64,000 bases of DNA from Saccharopolyspora rosea (GCF_025643595.1 NZ_CP102826.1:1054001-1118000); one strand, 5' to 3'. Shown: positions 53,974-62,610, counted from the first letter of the stretch. Program-made: numbers and translations. Notes: generated by a model from the letters alone, not told the origin.

Positions 53974-54720
53974 TCAGCAGCCCGTGAAGTGGTCGTCGGC
54001 GGACCAGCCGGTGTTGGCCCAGGTCGTCGGATTCGGCGGGGTGAAGCCGGGGAACAGGTCGGCCAGGCGGGCGAGGAGCCAGTGGGTGAAGCGGGCCGCG
54101 CCCTGCGGACAGGTGTGGATGCCGTCCGTGCTGCGGTCGGCCTTGCCGTCCCTGGTCCGCTGGTAGGTATCGCCCCACACCTCGGTGGCGTCGAGGAAGG
54201 TGGCCCGGCCCGATGAGCCCTCTGCGACCGCGCGGGCGACGTCGCCGGCTCGCTCCAGGTCGGCCATGTGCGGTCGGTAGAAGTCGTCGGGCTGGATCGG
54301 TGGCGAGGTGACGAAGACCAGTTTCGCGCCGATCCCGGTCACGGTGCTCAGCAGCTTCTCGTAGGCGGCCCGCTGCTCCTGCTCGCTGCCCCAGTCGTAG
54401 GTGGTCAGCTGGTAGACCACGACGCTGGGATGGGCGGCGGCGAGTTCATCGGGCAGCTTCGGCCAGTTCTCCTCGGAGAACGGCCCGACGACATTCCCGC
54501 CGCCGTCGGCGGCCAGCGACCGGAACTTGACGTCGCCGGCCTGGAACGCGGCGCCCAGCGGCACCGCCTCGCCCGCCGCGACGGAGTCGCCGAGCAACAC
54601 CACTGTGGACAGTCCCTGGCTCGGATCGGCGGGTGCTCGGGTCGTGGCCTCGCCGGTGCAGGCGGCGGTCAGCAGGAGCAGCCCGGTCAGGCCAAGGGCG
54701 AAACGTCGCGTCGTACTCAT
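53974..54720 (-). CDS. SGNH/GDSL-type esterase lipoprotein
   Basis: A 248-residue predicted lipoprotein: signal peptide with lipobox LLTAAC (C21), then an SGNH hydrolase domain. Block I is VVLLGDSVAAG (S46), block V is DGIHTCPQGAARF (D and H of the triad), and the Gly and Asn blocks are plausible at DGGGNVVG. Such exported esterases often partner acyltransferase-3 proteins to modify cell-envelope glycans. An acyltransferase-3 gene lies at the other side of this cassette. It is divergent from the response regulator gene. Confidence 0.85.
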   Translation of the reverse strand: MSTTRRFALGLTGLLLLTAACTGEATTRAPADPSQGLSTVVLLGDSVAAGEAVPLGAAFQAGDVKFRSLAADGGGNVVGPFSEENWPKLPDELAAAHPSVVVYQLTTYDWGSEQEQRAAYEKLLSTVTGIGAKLVFVTSPPIQPDDFYRPHMADLERAGDVARAVAEGSSGRATFLDATEVWGDTYQRTRDGKADRSTDGIHTCPQGAARFTHWLLARLADLFPGFTPPNPTTWANTGWSADDHFTGC

Positions 54721-54820
54721 GTCCGCGACGATGCCGACTGGGTGTCCCAGCCCCTCCGTGGCACTGTCGCGGTTGTGTCGCAGAAACCGCCCGCGACCGC
54801 CGATCCCGGCCGGTGCTGTC

Positions 54821-54826
54821 GATAAT
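54821..54826 (+). promoter_or_regulatory. Candidate -10 box (GATAAT) for the two-component operon
   Basis: GATAAT ends six bases before the GTG at 54833, with no ribosome-binding sequence, suggesting a leaderless response-regulator mRNA. Confidence 0.55.
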
Positions 54827-54832
54827 CGACAC

Positions 54833-55507
54833 GTGGCGCAGATACTGCTGATCGAAGACGATCCCCTGGTCCGGCGGGGGATGCAGCTCGCCCTGAGCAG
54901 GCACGGTCACGACGTCCGCGTCGCGGACACCGGTGAGGACGGGCTGGACGAGTTCCGCGCGTCCACACCCGACCTGGTGGTGCTCGACCTGATGCTGCCG
55001 GGAGTGGACGGGTTCGAGGTGTGCCGCCGCATTCGGGCCGCCGGCCAGGTGCCGGTGATCATGCTGACGGCGCGCGGTGACGACTTCGACGTTGTCGGCG
55101 GCCTGGAGGCCGGTGCGGACGACTACGTCGTCAAGCCGGTGCAGCCCACCGTGCTCGACGCCCGGATTCGCGCGGTGCTGCGCCGCGGCACGAGCACTCC
55201 GGACGGGGTGCGGGTGCACCGCGACCTGCGCATCGACACCTCCGCGCTCACGGTGACGTTGCGCGACGAACCGGTGATGCTGACCCCGACCGAACTGCGG
55301 CTGCTGCTGACGCTCTCGCGCGCTCCCGGCCGGGTGTTCAGTCGGCAGCAACTGTTGGAGGAGGTGTGGGAGCACGACTACCTCGGTGACTCCCGGCTGG
55401 TCGACAACTGCGTGCAGCGGCTGCGGGCGAAGATCGAGGACACTCCGGCGTCCCCGGAGTACGTGCAGACCGTGCGCGGCTTCGGCTACCGGTTCGGGCG
55501 GGTATGA
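54833..55507 (+). CDS. OmpR/PhoB-type response regulator (CseB-like)
   Basis: A 224-residue regulator. The receiver domain has LLIEDDPLVRRGM (acidic pair), the phospho-acceptor D52 in VVLDLMLPG, the switch residue in IMLTARG and K in VVKPVQP. The C-terminal winged helix runs from MLTPTELRLLLTL to TVRGFGYRFG. Its stop overlaps the kinase start (ATGA). With the kinase and the lipoprotein it resembles the CseB/CseC/CseA envelope-stress arrangement of streptomycetes, but no sigma factor gene is present. Confidence 0.93.
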   Translation: MAQILLIEDDPLVRRGMQLALSRHGHDVRVADTGEDGLDEFRASTPDLVVLDLMLPGVDGFEVCRRIRAAGQVPVIMLTARGDDFDVVGGLEAGADDYVVKPVQPTVLDARIRAVLRRGTSTPDGVRVHRDLRIDTSALTVTLRDEPVMLTPTELRLLLTLSRAPGRVFSRQQLLEEVWEHDYLGDSRLVDNCVQRLRAKIEDTPASPEYVQTVRGFGYRFGRV

Positions 55508-56916
55508 CCTGGCGGTGGTGGCCGCGGGGGCTGCGGGCCCGGCTGCTGGTCGCCTTCGCGCTGGTGACCGTGCTCGGTGCCGTCGCGGCGGCGTGGTCGA
55601 GCGCCGGAACCGCGAGCAACGCCCTGGTCACCTCCACCCAGCAGCGGCTCATCGAGACCGTCCTCGGTCAGATCGGCCCGATCGCTCCCCAGTTGACCTA
55701 CCCGCCGGACCAGGAGGCGCTCGACCGGCTGCGCGCGGCGGTCGGTCCGGACACGCTGGTGACCTACCGAGACCTGCGGTCCGCGGACGGCGCCGGGGCC
55801 GACCTGGTCACCGACGAGCTGCGCACCGCCGTGCGCGCCCAGCACCGGCTCGTCACGCAGCGGATCATCGCGGACGGCAGGCCGTGGCTGCTGGTCGGCA
55901 CGCCGATCATGATCACCGCACCGGATGGCGCCCGCACCCCGTCCGGCATCGAGGTGTATTCCGCGCGGGACCTCACCGATGTGGAGCAGCAGATCGACGG
56001 CCTGGCCCGGTACGCGGTCATCACCGCCGCACTGGCGTTGCCGCTGGCGGTGGTGGTGGCGCTGCTGGCGGCGGGCAGCGTGCTGCGCCCGGTGCGCGAG
56101 CTCCGTGACACCGCGCGTCGGCTGGCCGCCGGTGAGCTCGACGCGCGGTCGTCGCCCCAGGGGGCCGACGAGCTGGCCGAACTGACCGCCACGGTCAACG
56201 AGATGGCCGAGTCGTTGCAGACGTCGATGGCGACGATGCGGCAGATGCAGGCCGATGCCCGCCGGTTCGCCGCGGACGTCTCGCACGAGCTGCGCACCCC
56301 GCTCAGCACGCTGACGGCGGTGGTGGAGGTGATGGCGACCGCCGCCGACGGGATGGAACCCGACGCCCAGGAGTCCGCGCAGCTGGCGATCACCGAAACC
56401 CAACGGCTGGTCCGGCTCGTGGACGATCTGATGGAGGTCTCCCGTTTCGACGCCGGTACCGCCCAGCTGCGGATGGAGGAGATCGACGTGGTCGGCGCGG
56501 TGCGGGACTGCCTGCGTGCCCGTGGCTGGCTGGACCAGGTCGATCTGGTGGCGCCGGACGAGGTGCGGCTGCGGTTGGACCAGCGTCGGCTGGACGTCAT
56601 CGTGGCCAATCTGGTCGGCAACGCGCTGCGGCACGGTGCGCGGCCGGTGCGCGTGCACCTCTCGGTCTCGCGGGAGGACGTGCGGATCGAGGTCACCGAC
56701 AGCGGACCGGGCCTGCCCGAGCAGGTGCTGCCGCACGTGTTCGACCGGTTCTACAAAGCCGACGCCGCCCGCACCCGCACGCCCGGCAGCGGGCTGGGGC
56801 TGGCGATCGCGCTGGAGAACGCCCGGCTGCACGGGGGCGATCTCAGCGCAGGCAACGCCGAGGGTGGCGGTGCGCGGTTCGTGGTGCGGTTGCCGAGGAA
56901 TCCGGAGGACCTGTGA
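55504..56916 (+). CDS. Sensor histidine kinase (CseC-like)
   Basis: A 470-residue membrane kinase: helix at residues ~11-31, extracytoplasmic sensor domain ~32-168, second helix ~170-192, HAMP domain, HisKA with the phospho-acceptor in FAADVSHELRTPLS (H261), and the ATP-binding domain with N box NLVGNALRHGA, G1 DSGPGLPEQV and GSGLGLAIALENARLHGG. It overlaps the regulator by four bases upstream and the lipoprotein by four downstream, a tightly coupled three-gene unit. The likely input is cell-envelope stress (inference). Confidence 0.94.
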   Translation: MTWRWWPRGLRARLLVAFALVTVLGAVAAAWSSAGTASNALVTSTQQRLIETVLGQIGPIAPQLTYPPDQEALDRLRAAVGPDTLVTYRDLRSADGAGADLVTDELRTAVRAQHRLVTQRIIADGRPWLLVGTPIMITAPDGARTPSGIEVYSARDLTDVEQQIDGLARYAVITAALALPLAVVVALLAAGSVLRPVRELRDTARRLAAGELDARSSPQGADELAELTATVNEMAESLQTSMATMRQMQADARRFAADVSHELRTPLSTLTAVVEVMATAADGMEPDAQESAQLAITETQRLVRLVDDLMEVSRFDAGTAQLRMEEIDVVGAVRDCLRARGWLDQVDLVAPDEVRLRLDQRRLDVIVANLVGNALRHGARPVRVHLSVSREDVRIEVTDSGPGLPEQVLPHVFDRFYKADAARTRTPGSGLGLAIALENARLHGGDLSAGNAEGGGARFVVRLPRNPEDL

Positions 56917-57386
56917 AGCGGATCTGGTTGGTGGTGGGGTTGGCGCTGCTCGCCGGATGCGGCGTCCAGCCCTCCGGGGTCACCGACGGTGGCGAGGCTC
57001 CGACTGGCGTGGCGCCGGGAGTGACGCTGTACTTCGTCAACGCCCGAGGAGAGCTGCGGCCGGACCTGCGGCGGACCGAACGGCTCGGTACGATCTCCGA
57101 TTCGCTGTCGCTGCTGCTGTTGGGACCCGGTGCTTCCGGCCTGCACACGGAGATCGCGCCGAGCGAGCCACCCAGGGTCATCGTGGTCACCACGCCGGGC
57201 GTGATCCGGCTCGGCGTGCCGTTCACGGCCGACGAGGTGACCCCGCTGGGCATCGACCAGCTGGTGTGCACGGCGCTGGGTGTGCACGTGCAGAGCGGTG
57301 GGTCGCGACGCACCAGGGTGCAGGTCAGTTTCGTTCAGCCCACCCCCGAGTCCGATGAGCTGCGCACCTGCCCGCTGATCCGGTGA
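56913..57386 (+). CDS. Lipoprotein of the two-component operon (GerMN-like)
   Basis: A 157-residue predicted lipoprotein with lipobox ALLAGC (C16). The mature domain (VTLYFVNARGELRPDLRR, then ISDSLSLLLLGPG) resembles the GerMN/sporulation-type domain of CseA- and LpqB-related lipoproteins. The GTG start overlaps the kinase stop (GTGA). It probably tunes the sensor kinase from outside the membrane, as CseA does. Its stop TGA abuts the stop TCA of the convergent acyltransferase gene with no spacer. Confidence 0.8.
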   Translation: MKRIWLVVGLALLAGCGVQPSGVTDGGEAPTGVAPGVTLYFVNARGELRPDLRRTERLGTISDSLSLLLLGPGASGLHTEIAPSEPPRVIVVTTPGVIRLGVPFTADEVTPLGIDQLVCTALGVHVQSGGSRRTRVQVSFVQPTPESDELRTCPLIR

Positions 57387-58598
57387 TCAGTCCAGCGTGC
57401 TGAGGTCGATGGTCGGGGCTGGTGCGGGCAGCGCCAGCCAGAGCACGGCGAGGCCGACCATGAGCGCGGCGAACGCGACCAGGCCGCTGCGCCCCCTGGC
57501 CCACCCGGCGCGGAAGCGGATCGGGTTCTCCACCAGGTACGTGCTCAGCGCGGCCAGACCGATCGACACGGCGCACACCAGCAGGGTCCACAGCACCTCG
57601 CCCAGCCCTGCCAGCAGCGGCCGGAGCAGCACGATGACCGGCCAGTGCCACAGGTACAGGCTGTAGGAGATCAGCCCCAACCAGCGCAGCGGCCGCCAGG
57701 ACAGGACGGTGCCGACCAGCGTGCCCGGCGTGTGCGCACACAGCCTGACCAGTAGTGCGGCGGCCAGCGAGTGCGCGAAGAGTCCGCCGGTGAACAGCCA
57801 CCACGAGTCCACCCCGTCGACGAGGAACCACGCCGTGCCGATCCCGACCACCAGCAGTGCCAGCACGGTCCCCGCCGATCGGCCGACGAGACGGGCCAGC
57901 GCGTCGCGCACCGGTCGGGTGGCGACCAGCGCGCCCAGCAGCAGCGAGAACGCCCTGGTGTCGGTGCCGGTGTACACCCGGGTCGAATCCGCCGGGTCGG
58001 CGAGCGCGATCATCAGCCCCAGCGAACCGACGGAGGCCAGGACCGCGACCACCGCGACCCGGTGCCCCACGCGCGGACCGCTCCGCGCGAGGACCGCCAC
58101 GAGCACCGGCCACACCAGGTAGAACTGCTCCTCGACCGCGATGCTCCACAGGTGCTCGAAGACGCGGTCCGCCCCGAACCGGTCCCAGTAGCTCGCCGAT
58201 TCGGCGAGCAGGTGCCAGTTGACCAGGTTCAGCTGCACCCACGGGCCGTCCGCGAGCGTCGTCCGCACCATGTCCGGCGCACCCACTGCCCAGACGACCA
58301 GCGTGACTCCGGCCAGCACGATCGCCAGTGCGGGCAGCAACCGGCGGATTCGCCGTCCCCAGAAGGCGACCAGCGACACCGTCCCGGTCGCCTCGACCTC
58401 CCGCAGCAGCAAGTCGGTGATGAGATAGCCGGACAGCGCGAAGAACAGGTCCACCCCGAGGAAACCACCGGACAGGTGTCCAGTGTGGAACAGCAACACC
58501 CCGAGGATCGAGACACCCCGCAACCCGTCCACGGCGGGCAGGTGCGTCCGTCTCCCGGAGGTGGCCCCGACGTCGTTGATGGCCTGAACACGAGTCAT
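57387..58598 (-). CDS. Acyltransferase-3 family membrane protein
   Basis: A 403-residue membrane O-acyltransferase with about ten helices. RRTHLPAVDGLRGVSILGVL opens it, HTGHLSGGFLGVDLFFALSGYLI carries the catalytic-type His, and FWGRRIRRLLPAL and LWSIAVEEQFYLVWP are family hallmarks. It should transfer acetyl or other acyl groups from the cytosol to an envelope glycan or lipid. Unlike OafA/OafB fusions it has no SGNH domain, but a separate SGNH lipoprotein is in the same cassette. ATG 58598 was chosen; the upstream extension is Arg-rich and unconvincing. Confidence 0.92.
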   Translation of the reverse strand: MTRVQAINDVGATSGRRTHLPAVDGLRGVSILGVLLFHTGHLSGGFLGVDLFFALSGYLITDLLLREVEATGTVSLVAFWGRRIRRLLPALAIVLAGVTLVVWAVGAPDMVRTTLADGPWVQLNLVNWHLLAESASYWDRFGADRVFEHLWSIAVEEQFYLVWPVLVAVLARSGPRVGHRVAVVAVLASVGSLGLMIALADPADSTRVYTGTDTRAFSLLLGALVATRPVRDALARLVGRSAGTVLALLVVGIGTAWFLVDGVDSWWLFTGGLFAHSLAAALLVRLCAHTPGTLVGTVLSWRPLRWLGLISYSLYLWHWPVIVLLRPLLAGLGEVLWTLLVCAVSIGLAALSTYLVENPIRFRAGWARGRSGLVAFAALMVGLAVLWLALPAPAPTIDLSTLD

Positions 58599-58982
58599 GG
58601 CACCGACTTTCCCGCCCGAACGTCCGCATGCCGTCCACACCATGTCGCGGTCCTGTCGCGACGACCACGGCACAGCGCCCGCCCACCGGGCGGAATCCCC
58701 GTGCGCTGGGGGCGTGGGGCCGGCACGGCGGCGACGACGTGGCCCCGGACCCGCCGTCACGCACCGGTCGGCCGGTCAGTCGGCGGCGGGGGGGCTTCAG
58801 CGGCGTGCCTCGCTGTGCAGCCTCGGCATTGAGCGTGGCGACATCGGCGGGATCGGGATTCCGCAGCGTGATATTTCCCGGATGACCGGGAATTTTCCGT
58901 ATTCCCCTGGAGGGTGCAGATCGCGCCCGGGGGAGCAGGCATACTCGGGCGCGATGCGTGGCGCGAGGATTTTCGGTGCCGG
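58599..58982. other. Intergenic region upstream of nei, inside the right cassette end
   Basis: About 380 bp with no recognisable gene in either direction. It holds a G run near 58791-58797, a GGAATTTTCC-containing AT-richer patch near 58890, and a 10-bp hairpin (58920-58955). Nothing resembles a transposase remnant. Confidence 0.5.
58920..58955. terminator. Hairpin ATCGCGCCCG / CGGGCGCGAT
   Basis: A perfect 10-bp inverted repeat with a 16-base loop, 28 bp before the right inverted repeat. It could be a terminator, operator or transposition-related structure; no T tract. Confidence 0.4.
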
Positions 58983-59008
58983 GATCACCGGGTTGCGAGA
59001 CAGCGCTT
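58983..59008 (-). repeat. Right inverted repeat bracketing the 5.2-kb cassette
   Basis: The complement of this 26-bp stretch begins AAGCGCTGTCTCGCAACCCG and equals the left copy at 24 of 26 positions. It ends 12 bases before the nei start codon and touches its ribosome-binding site. Confidence 0.8.
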
Positions 59009-59020
59009 AGGACGGAGGAC

Positions 59021-59830
59021 ATGCCCGAAGGTCACACCCTGCACCGGCTCGCCCGGCTGCACCAGCACCGCTACGCGGGCGCCCGGGTCCGGGTGGCCAG
59101 CCCGCAGGGGCGCTTCGCCGCCAGCGCGTCCGTTGTGGACGGAGCGGTGCTGGAGCGGGCGGAGGCGCACGGCAAGCACCTGTTCCACTTCTACGGCCCG
59201 GACCGCGTCGTGCACGTGCACCTCGGTCTGTACGGCACGTTCACCGAGGCGGAACTGCCGGTGGCCGAACCGCGCGGCCAGGTCCGGATGCGGGTGGTCG
59301 GTGGCACCCACTGGACCGACCTGCGCGGGCCGACCGCGTGCGAACTGCTCACCGACGTCGAGGTCGCCGCGCTGCGCGACCGGCTCGGCCCCGATCCGCT
59401 GCGCTCCGACGCCGATCCGGACCGCGCCTGGCGGCGGATCTCCCGCTCCCGCACGAGCATCGCCGCGCTGCTGATGGACCAGAAGGTGCTGGCCGGGGTC
59501 GGCAACGTCTACCGCGCCGAAGTCCTGTTCCGGCACGGCGTCCCGCCGCGCACTCCCGGCCGGGAACTCGGCGCCGACCGCTGGGAACGCATCTGGACCG
59601 ACCTGGTCGAACTGATGGCCGACGGGGTGCGCGTCGGCCGCATCGACACCGTGCGACCCGAGCACACCCCGGAGGCGACCGGCCGGGCGCCCCGCCAGGA
59701 CCGCCACGGCGGTGAGGTCTACGTCTACCGCCGGGCCGGGCAGCCGTGCCTGCTGTGCGGCACCGAGGTCGCCACCGCCGACCTCTCCGGCCGCAAGCTC
59801 TACTGGTGCCCCACCTGCCAGCCGGGCTGA
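59021..59830 (+). CDS. nei: Fpg/Nei family DNA glycosylase (endonuclease VIII-like)
   Basis: A 269-residue bifunctional glycosylase/AP lyase for oxidised bases. The N-terminal MPEGHTLHRLA provides the catalytic Pro2 and Glu3 after Met removal. AHGKHLFHFY has the conserved Lys, LMDQKVLAGVGNVYRAEVLF is the H2TH motif, and the C-terminal zinc finger uses CLLCGTE and YWCPTCQ. ATG 59021 has GGACGGAGGAC upstream. From memory nei directly follows rpiB in mycobacteria; here the two are separated by the inverted-repeat cassette. Confidence 0.95.
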   Translation: MPEGHTLHRLARLHQHRYAGARVRVASPQGRFAASASVVDGAVLERAEAHGKHLFHFYGPDRVVHVHLGLYGTFTEAELPVAEPRGQVRMRVVGGTHWTDLRGPTACELLTDVEVAALRDRLGPDPLRSDADPDRAWRRISRSRTSIAALLMDQKVLAGVGNVYRAEVLFRHGVPPRTPGRELGADRWERIWTDLVELMADGVRVGRIDTVRPEHTPEATGRAPRQDRHGGEVYVYRRAGQPCLLCGTEVATADLSGRKLYWCPTCQPG

Positions 59831-59849
59831 CGCCGGGCGGGCGGGCGGG

Positions 59850-60644
59850 TCAGACGTCCATGTCCCCCATGTCGAAGTCGCCGAGGCCGCCGAAGTCCCC
59901 GAAGCCCGGATCGCCGCCGTCGAACCCGCCCCCGTCGAAGCCACCGTGGTCGAACCCGCCCCCGTCGAAGCCACCGCCGTCGAACCCGTCGGCGGCGAGA
60001 CCGTCGTGCAGGCCGTCCGCGTACGCTGCCTCCGGGACGCCGGACATCCCGCCGAACAGCGCGTCCATCAGCAGGAACGAGCCGACGCCCCAGGCGCCGC
60101 CGATCAGCGCGGGCTTCCACCAGGGCTGGCTGTACCAGCCCTGCGGCACCGGGCGACCGGCGACCGTGCCACCGGGGTAGTAGTGCGGCGTTTCCTCGGT
60201 CGGGTTCGGCGAGGCCACCTGCCGCTGCCCCTCCACGTCGACCTCGCGGTACTCGGTGACGCGGCCCGCGCCGCGCTGGCCGTTGAGGTCGGGCAGCTCG
60301 GGACCGGGGTCCATGCCCATCGCCTCGCGCGCGGCCCGCACGTAGTAGAGCCCTTCCAGCGCGGTCTCGGTCGTCAGCCGGCACTGCTTGGCGGTGGTGG
60401 CCTGGTCCAGCTGCGAGGCGGCGGCGTTGTGCCGCTCGGACGCGTCGGCGAGCGCCTGCTTCGCGGCGTCGTTGCTGCCGACGAGGTTGAGCACCTGACC
60501 GCCGAGTCGTTCCACCCAGCGCCGCGCCTCGGCCTTGGCGTCGTCGAGGTCGGACTGCTGGGCGGCGCCCTGCTGCTGCTTGCTCCACAGCAGCACGCCG
60601 ATGATCACGACGACCGCGATCACGATGACGACCAGTGCGATCAC
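59850..60644 (-). CDS. DUF1542-type membrane-anchored protein with FDGGG repeats
   Basis: A 264-residue protein: N-terminal membrane helix (residues 1-21), then a coiled, helical domain (EARRWVERLGGQVLNLVGSN, then TALEGLYYVRAAREAMGMDP) typical of an actinobacterial family annotated as DUF1542. A conserved YYPGGTVAGRPVPQGWYSQP motif follows, then a second hydrophobic segment near 190 and a C-terminal Gly/Asp/Phe repeat tail (FDGGGFDGGGFDHGG). Function unknown. GTG 60644 has GAGGAGG upstream. Confidence 0.8.
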   Translation of the reverse strand: MIALVVIVIAVVVIIGVLLWSKQQQGAAQQSDLDDAKAEARRWVERLGGQVLNLVGSNDAAKQALADASERHNAAASQLDQATTAKQCRLTTETALEGLYYVRAAREAMGMDPGPELPDLNGQRGAGRVTEYREVDVEGQRQVASPNPTEETPHYYPGGTVAGRPVPQGWYSQPWWKPALIGGAWGVGSFLLMDALFGGMSGVPEAAYADGLHDGLAADGFDGGGFDGGGFDHGGFDGGGFDGGDPGFGDFGGLGDFDMGDMDV

Positions 60645-60717
60645 GTCTGCCTCCTCGCCCGCACCTGGCACCTGTCTGCTTCAGACATTACCCGTCCGGT
60701 CGCGGGCGGTGACGGCG

Positions 60718-61932
60718 TCAGAAGCCCTCCGGGCAGTGCGGGGCGGTGTCGGTGGCGAAGGCGCGCGACGCCGCCCGCAGCGCACCGGGTTCGAGTTCGG
60801 CGACCCGACCAGCGCGGGCCAACTGGACGAGCGTGTTCCCGCCGAGGTGTACGGCGCCGAGGTCGGCGACGTCGAGGCGCAGGTGCGGTTCCGCGGTGGA
60901 GCGGGTGACCTCGGCGCCCCCGGAGGAGTCGGCCCGCAGCCGCCACCGCCCGGCGTTCCACGGGCAGAAGGCGTCGGTCACGTCCAGGACCACGTCCACC
61001 GGCGCGGAGTACCGGCGCGCCGCCAGCGCCCGGTCCACGTCCACCAGCCGGACCCACAGCCCGTCCACGACCTGCCGCGCCGCCGCGCGCGGGTCCGCGA
61101 GCATGGTCACCACCGGCTCGTCGACCGCGGCCTTGTCCCACCGGACCTCGGCGACGAGGTCGATGTCCAACAGGTACCGCCAGAGCGCGGCGTAGGCCCG
61201 CGGGGTCTTCGCGGCGAGGTCCTGGACGTGCAGCCGGTAGGCGGGCCCGCGCACCGTCCACTCCGGCTTCGCCCGGTAGAGCGCGTAACCGTCGGGGTGC
61301 ACGGCGCAGCGCACGCCGCCCTCGCCGTCCCGCGCGGGCCGCTCCAGGATCCGCACCCGCCAGGACCCGTCCGCGCGGGACAGCCATCCGACGCGCCGCG
61401 CGGCCACCTCGGGGTGGCACCGCTCGACGACCTCCGGCGCGGCGTCGGCACCGACCTCCCGCACCGGCCGCTCGTCGACCTCCACAGTGGACAGGAACCG
61501 GGCGCCGCGCGGCAGCACCAGGTGCGCTTCCGAAGTCGCCGCGCCGTAACCGAAGCGCCCGTAGATCGAGCCCTCGGACGCGTACAGCGCGGCGATCGGC
61601 GCGACGCGCTGTTCGTGGAGCACGTCGAGCTGCCGCCGCATCAGCGCGGTCAGCACGCCGCGTCGCCGGTGCCCCGGCTTGACGCCCACGGCGGTCACCG
61701 CGGCCACCGGGCAGGGCACCTCGCCGGGCACCGTGATGTCGACGTCGAGCCTGGTCGCCGCGCCGATCATCTCGGCACCGTCGAACGTGCCGTGCGAGCG
61801 CGCCGGTTCGAAGATCGCGCGGAAGCGCTGCTCCGCCGGATCCTGCTCGTCGTGCAGGAAGGCGCCCACCGACACCGCCATGAACGCGTCGGTGTCGGAG
61901 GCGCCGAGTTCCCGCGTGGTGAGATCGGTCAT
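60718..61932 (-). CDS. Eis-like GNAT N-acetyltransferase
   Basis: A 404-residue protein with the three-domain Eis layout: an N-terminal GNAT domain with the acetyl-CoA loop VGVKPGHRRRGVLTALMRRQ (near residue 85), a second atypical GNAT domain with SEGSIYGRFGYGAATSEAHL at its border, and a C-terminal sterol-carrier-like domain. The protein ends in Phe, whose carboxylate is part of the active site in Eis. Family members multi-acetylate aminoglycosides or lysines in proteins; the natural substrate is unknown. ATG 61932. Confidence 0.9.
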   Translation of the reverse strand: MTDLTTRELGASDTDAFMAVSVGAFLHDEQDPAEQRFRAIFEPARSHGTFDGAEMIGAATRLDVDITVPGEVPCPVAAVTAVGVKPGHRRRGVLTALMRRQLDVLHEQRVAPIAALYASEGSIYGRFGYGAATSEAHLVLPRGARFLSTVEVDERPVREVGADAAPEVVERCHPEVAARRVGWLSRADGSWRVRILERPARDGEGGVRCAVHPDGYALYRAKPEWTVRGPAYRLHVQDLAAKTPRAYAALWRYLLDIDLVAEVRWDKAAVDEPVVTMLADPRAAARQVVDGLWVRLVDVDRALAARRYSAPVDVVLDVTDAFCPWNAGRWRLRADSSGGAEVTRSTAEPHLRLDVADLGAVHLGGNTLVQLARAGRVAELEPGALRAASRAFATDTAPHCPEGF

Positions 61933-61974
61933 GGTGGCTTCCTACCGCGCGGGTGGCGCGGCCGCCACGGATTT

Positions 61975-62610
61975 TCAGCCGCCGAACGGGATCTCGGCCA
62001 GCGTCTCCCACTCCGGGCACGAGTGGTCGCGGCTGAGCTTCACCAGCGACAGCGCCGGGACCCGGGCCGTGGTCGGCTCGACGGTGGTGGCGCCGAGCGT
62101 GGCCACGGCGAAGATCGCCGGTCCGTCCGTGGTGGAGTGCGCGAGGCTGACGTGCCGGTCGATGTCCTCCGGCTCCGGCGGCAGCGCCGACTCGCCGAGC
62201 ACGGACGCGGTCGCGTCGCGCATCGACGTGCGCAGTTCGAGCACGGCCGACTGCGGTTCGGCGGGCAGCGACAGCGCTTCCGGCAGCACGACCGCGTGGT
62301 GGAACGCCAACGTCAGCGGTGCCGTGCCGGACAACCGGTCACGCGCGGCGTCGGCGAGCGGTTCCAGGGTGGACTCGTCGATCTCGTCGGTGAAACCGAT
62401 CTCCTGCACCAGGATGTGCATCCACTCCAGCGGGACGAGGTCGAAACCCGGCAGGTCCCGCAGGGCGTACTGGTAGTCGTTCACCAGCTGGCGCAGTCCG
62501 GGCTGGTCGGCGAGCGACAGCAGCCACGCGTAGCCGGAGCGTCCGGCGTGCCAGCCGGCACGCCAGCGGGCGTGGTTGCGGACCTGGTCGGCGTGCGGCA
62601 TGTCGGTCAC
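61975..62610 (-). CDS. 2'-5' RNA ligase-like (2H phosphoesterase) family protein
   Basis: A 211-residue protein with the two HxS/T-type motifs of 2H phosphoesterases: MHILVQEIG near residue 60 and RHVSLAHS near 145. Family members hydrolyse or ligate 2'-5' phosphodiesters or cyclic phosphates in RNA. It contains WLLSLADQPGLRQLVNDYQY in the N-terminal part, a segment seen in actinobacterial members. GTG 62610 or ATG 62601 are both plausible starts. It is in the same direction as the Eis-like gene, 42 bp upstream of it. Confidence 0.75.
   Translation of the reverse strand: MTDMPHADQVRNHARWRAGWHAGRSGYAWLLSLADQPGLRQLVNDYQYALRDLPGFDLVPLEWMHILVQEIGFTDEIDESTLEPLADAARDRLSGTAPLTLAFHHAVVLPEALSLPAEPQSAVLELRTSMRDATASVLGESALPPEPEDIDRHVSLAHSTTDGPAIFAVATLGATTVEPTTARVPALSLVKLSRDHSCPEWETLAEIPFGG

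Noticed and set aside
58599-59010. A transposase remnant inside the right end of the inverted-repeat cassette
   Set aside because: All short frames there lack transposase motifs; I could not support any gene.
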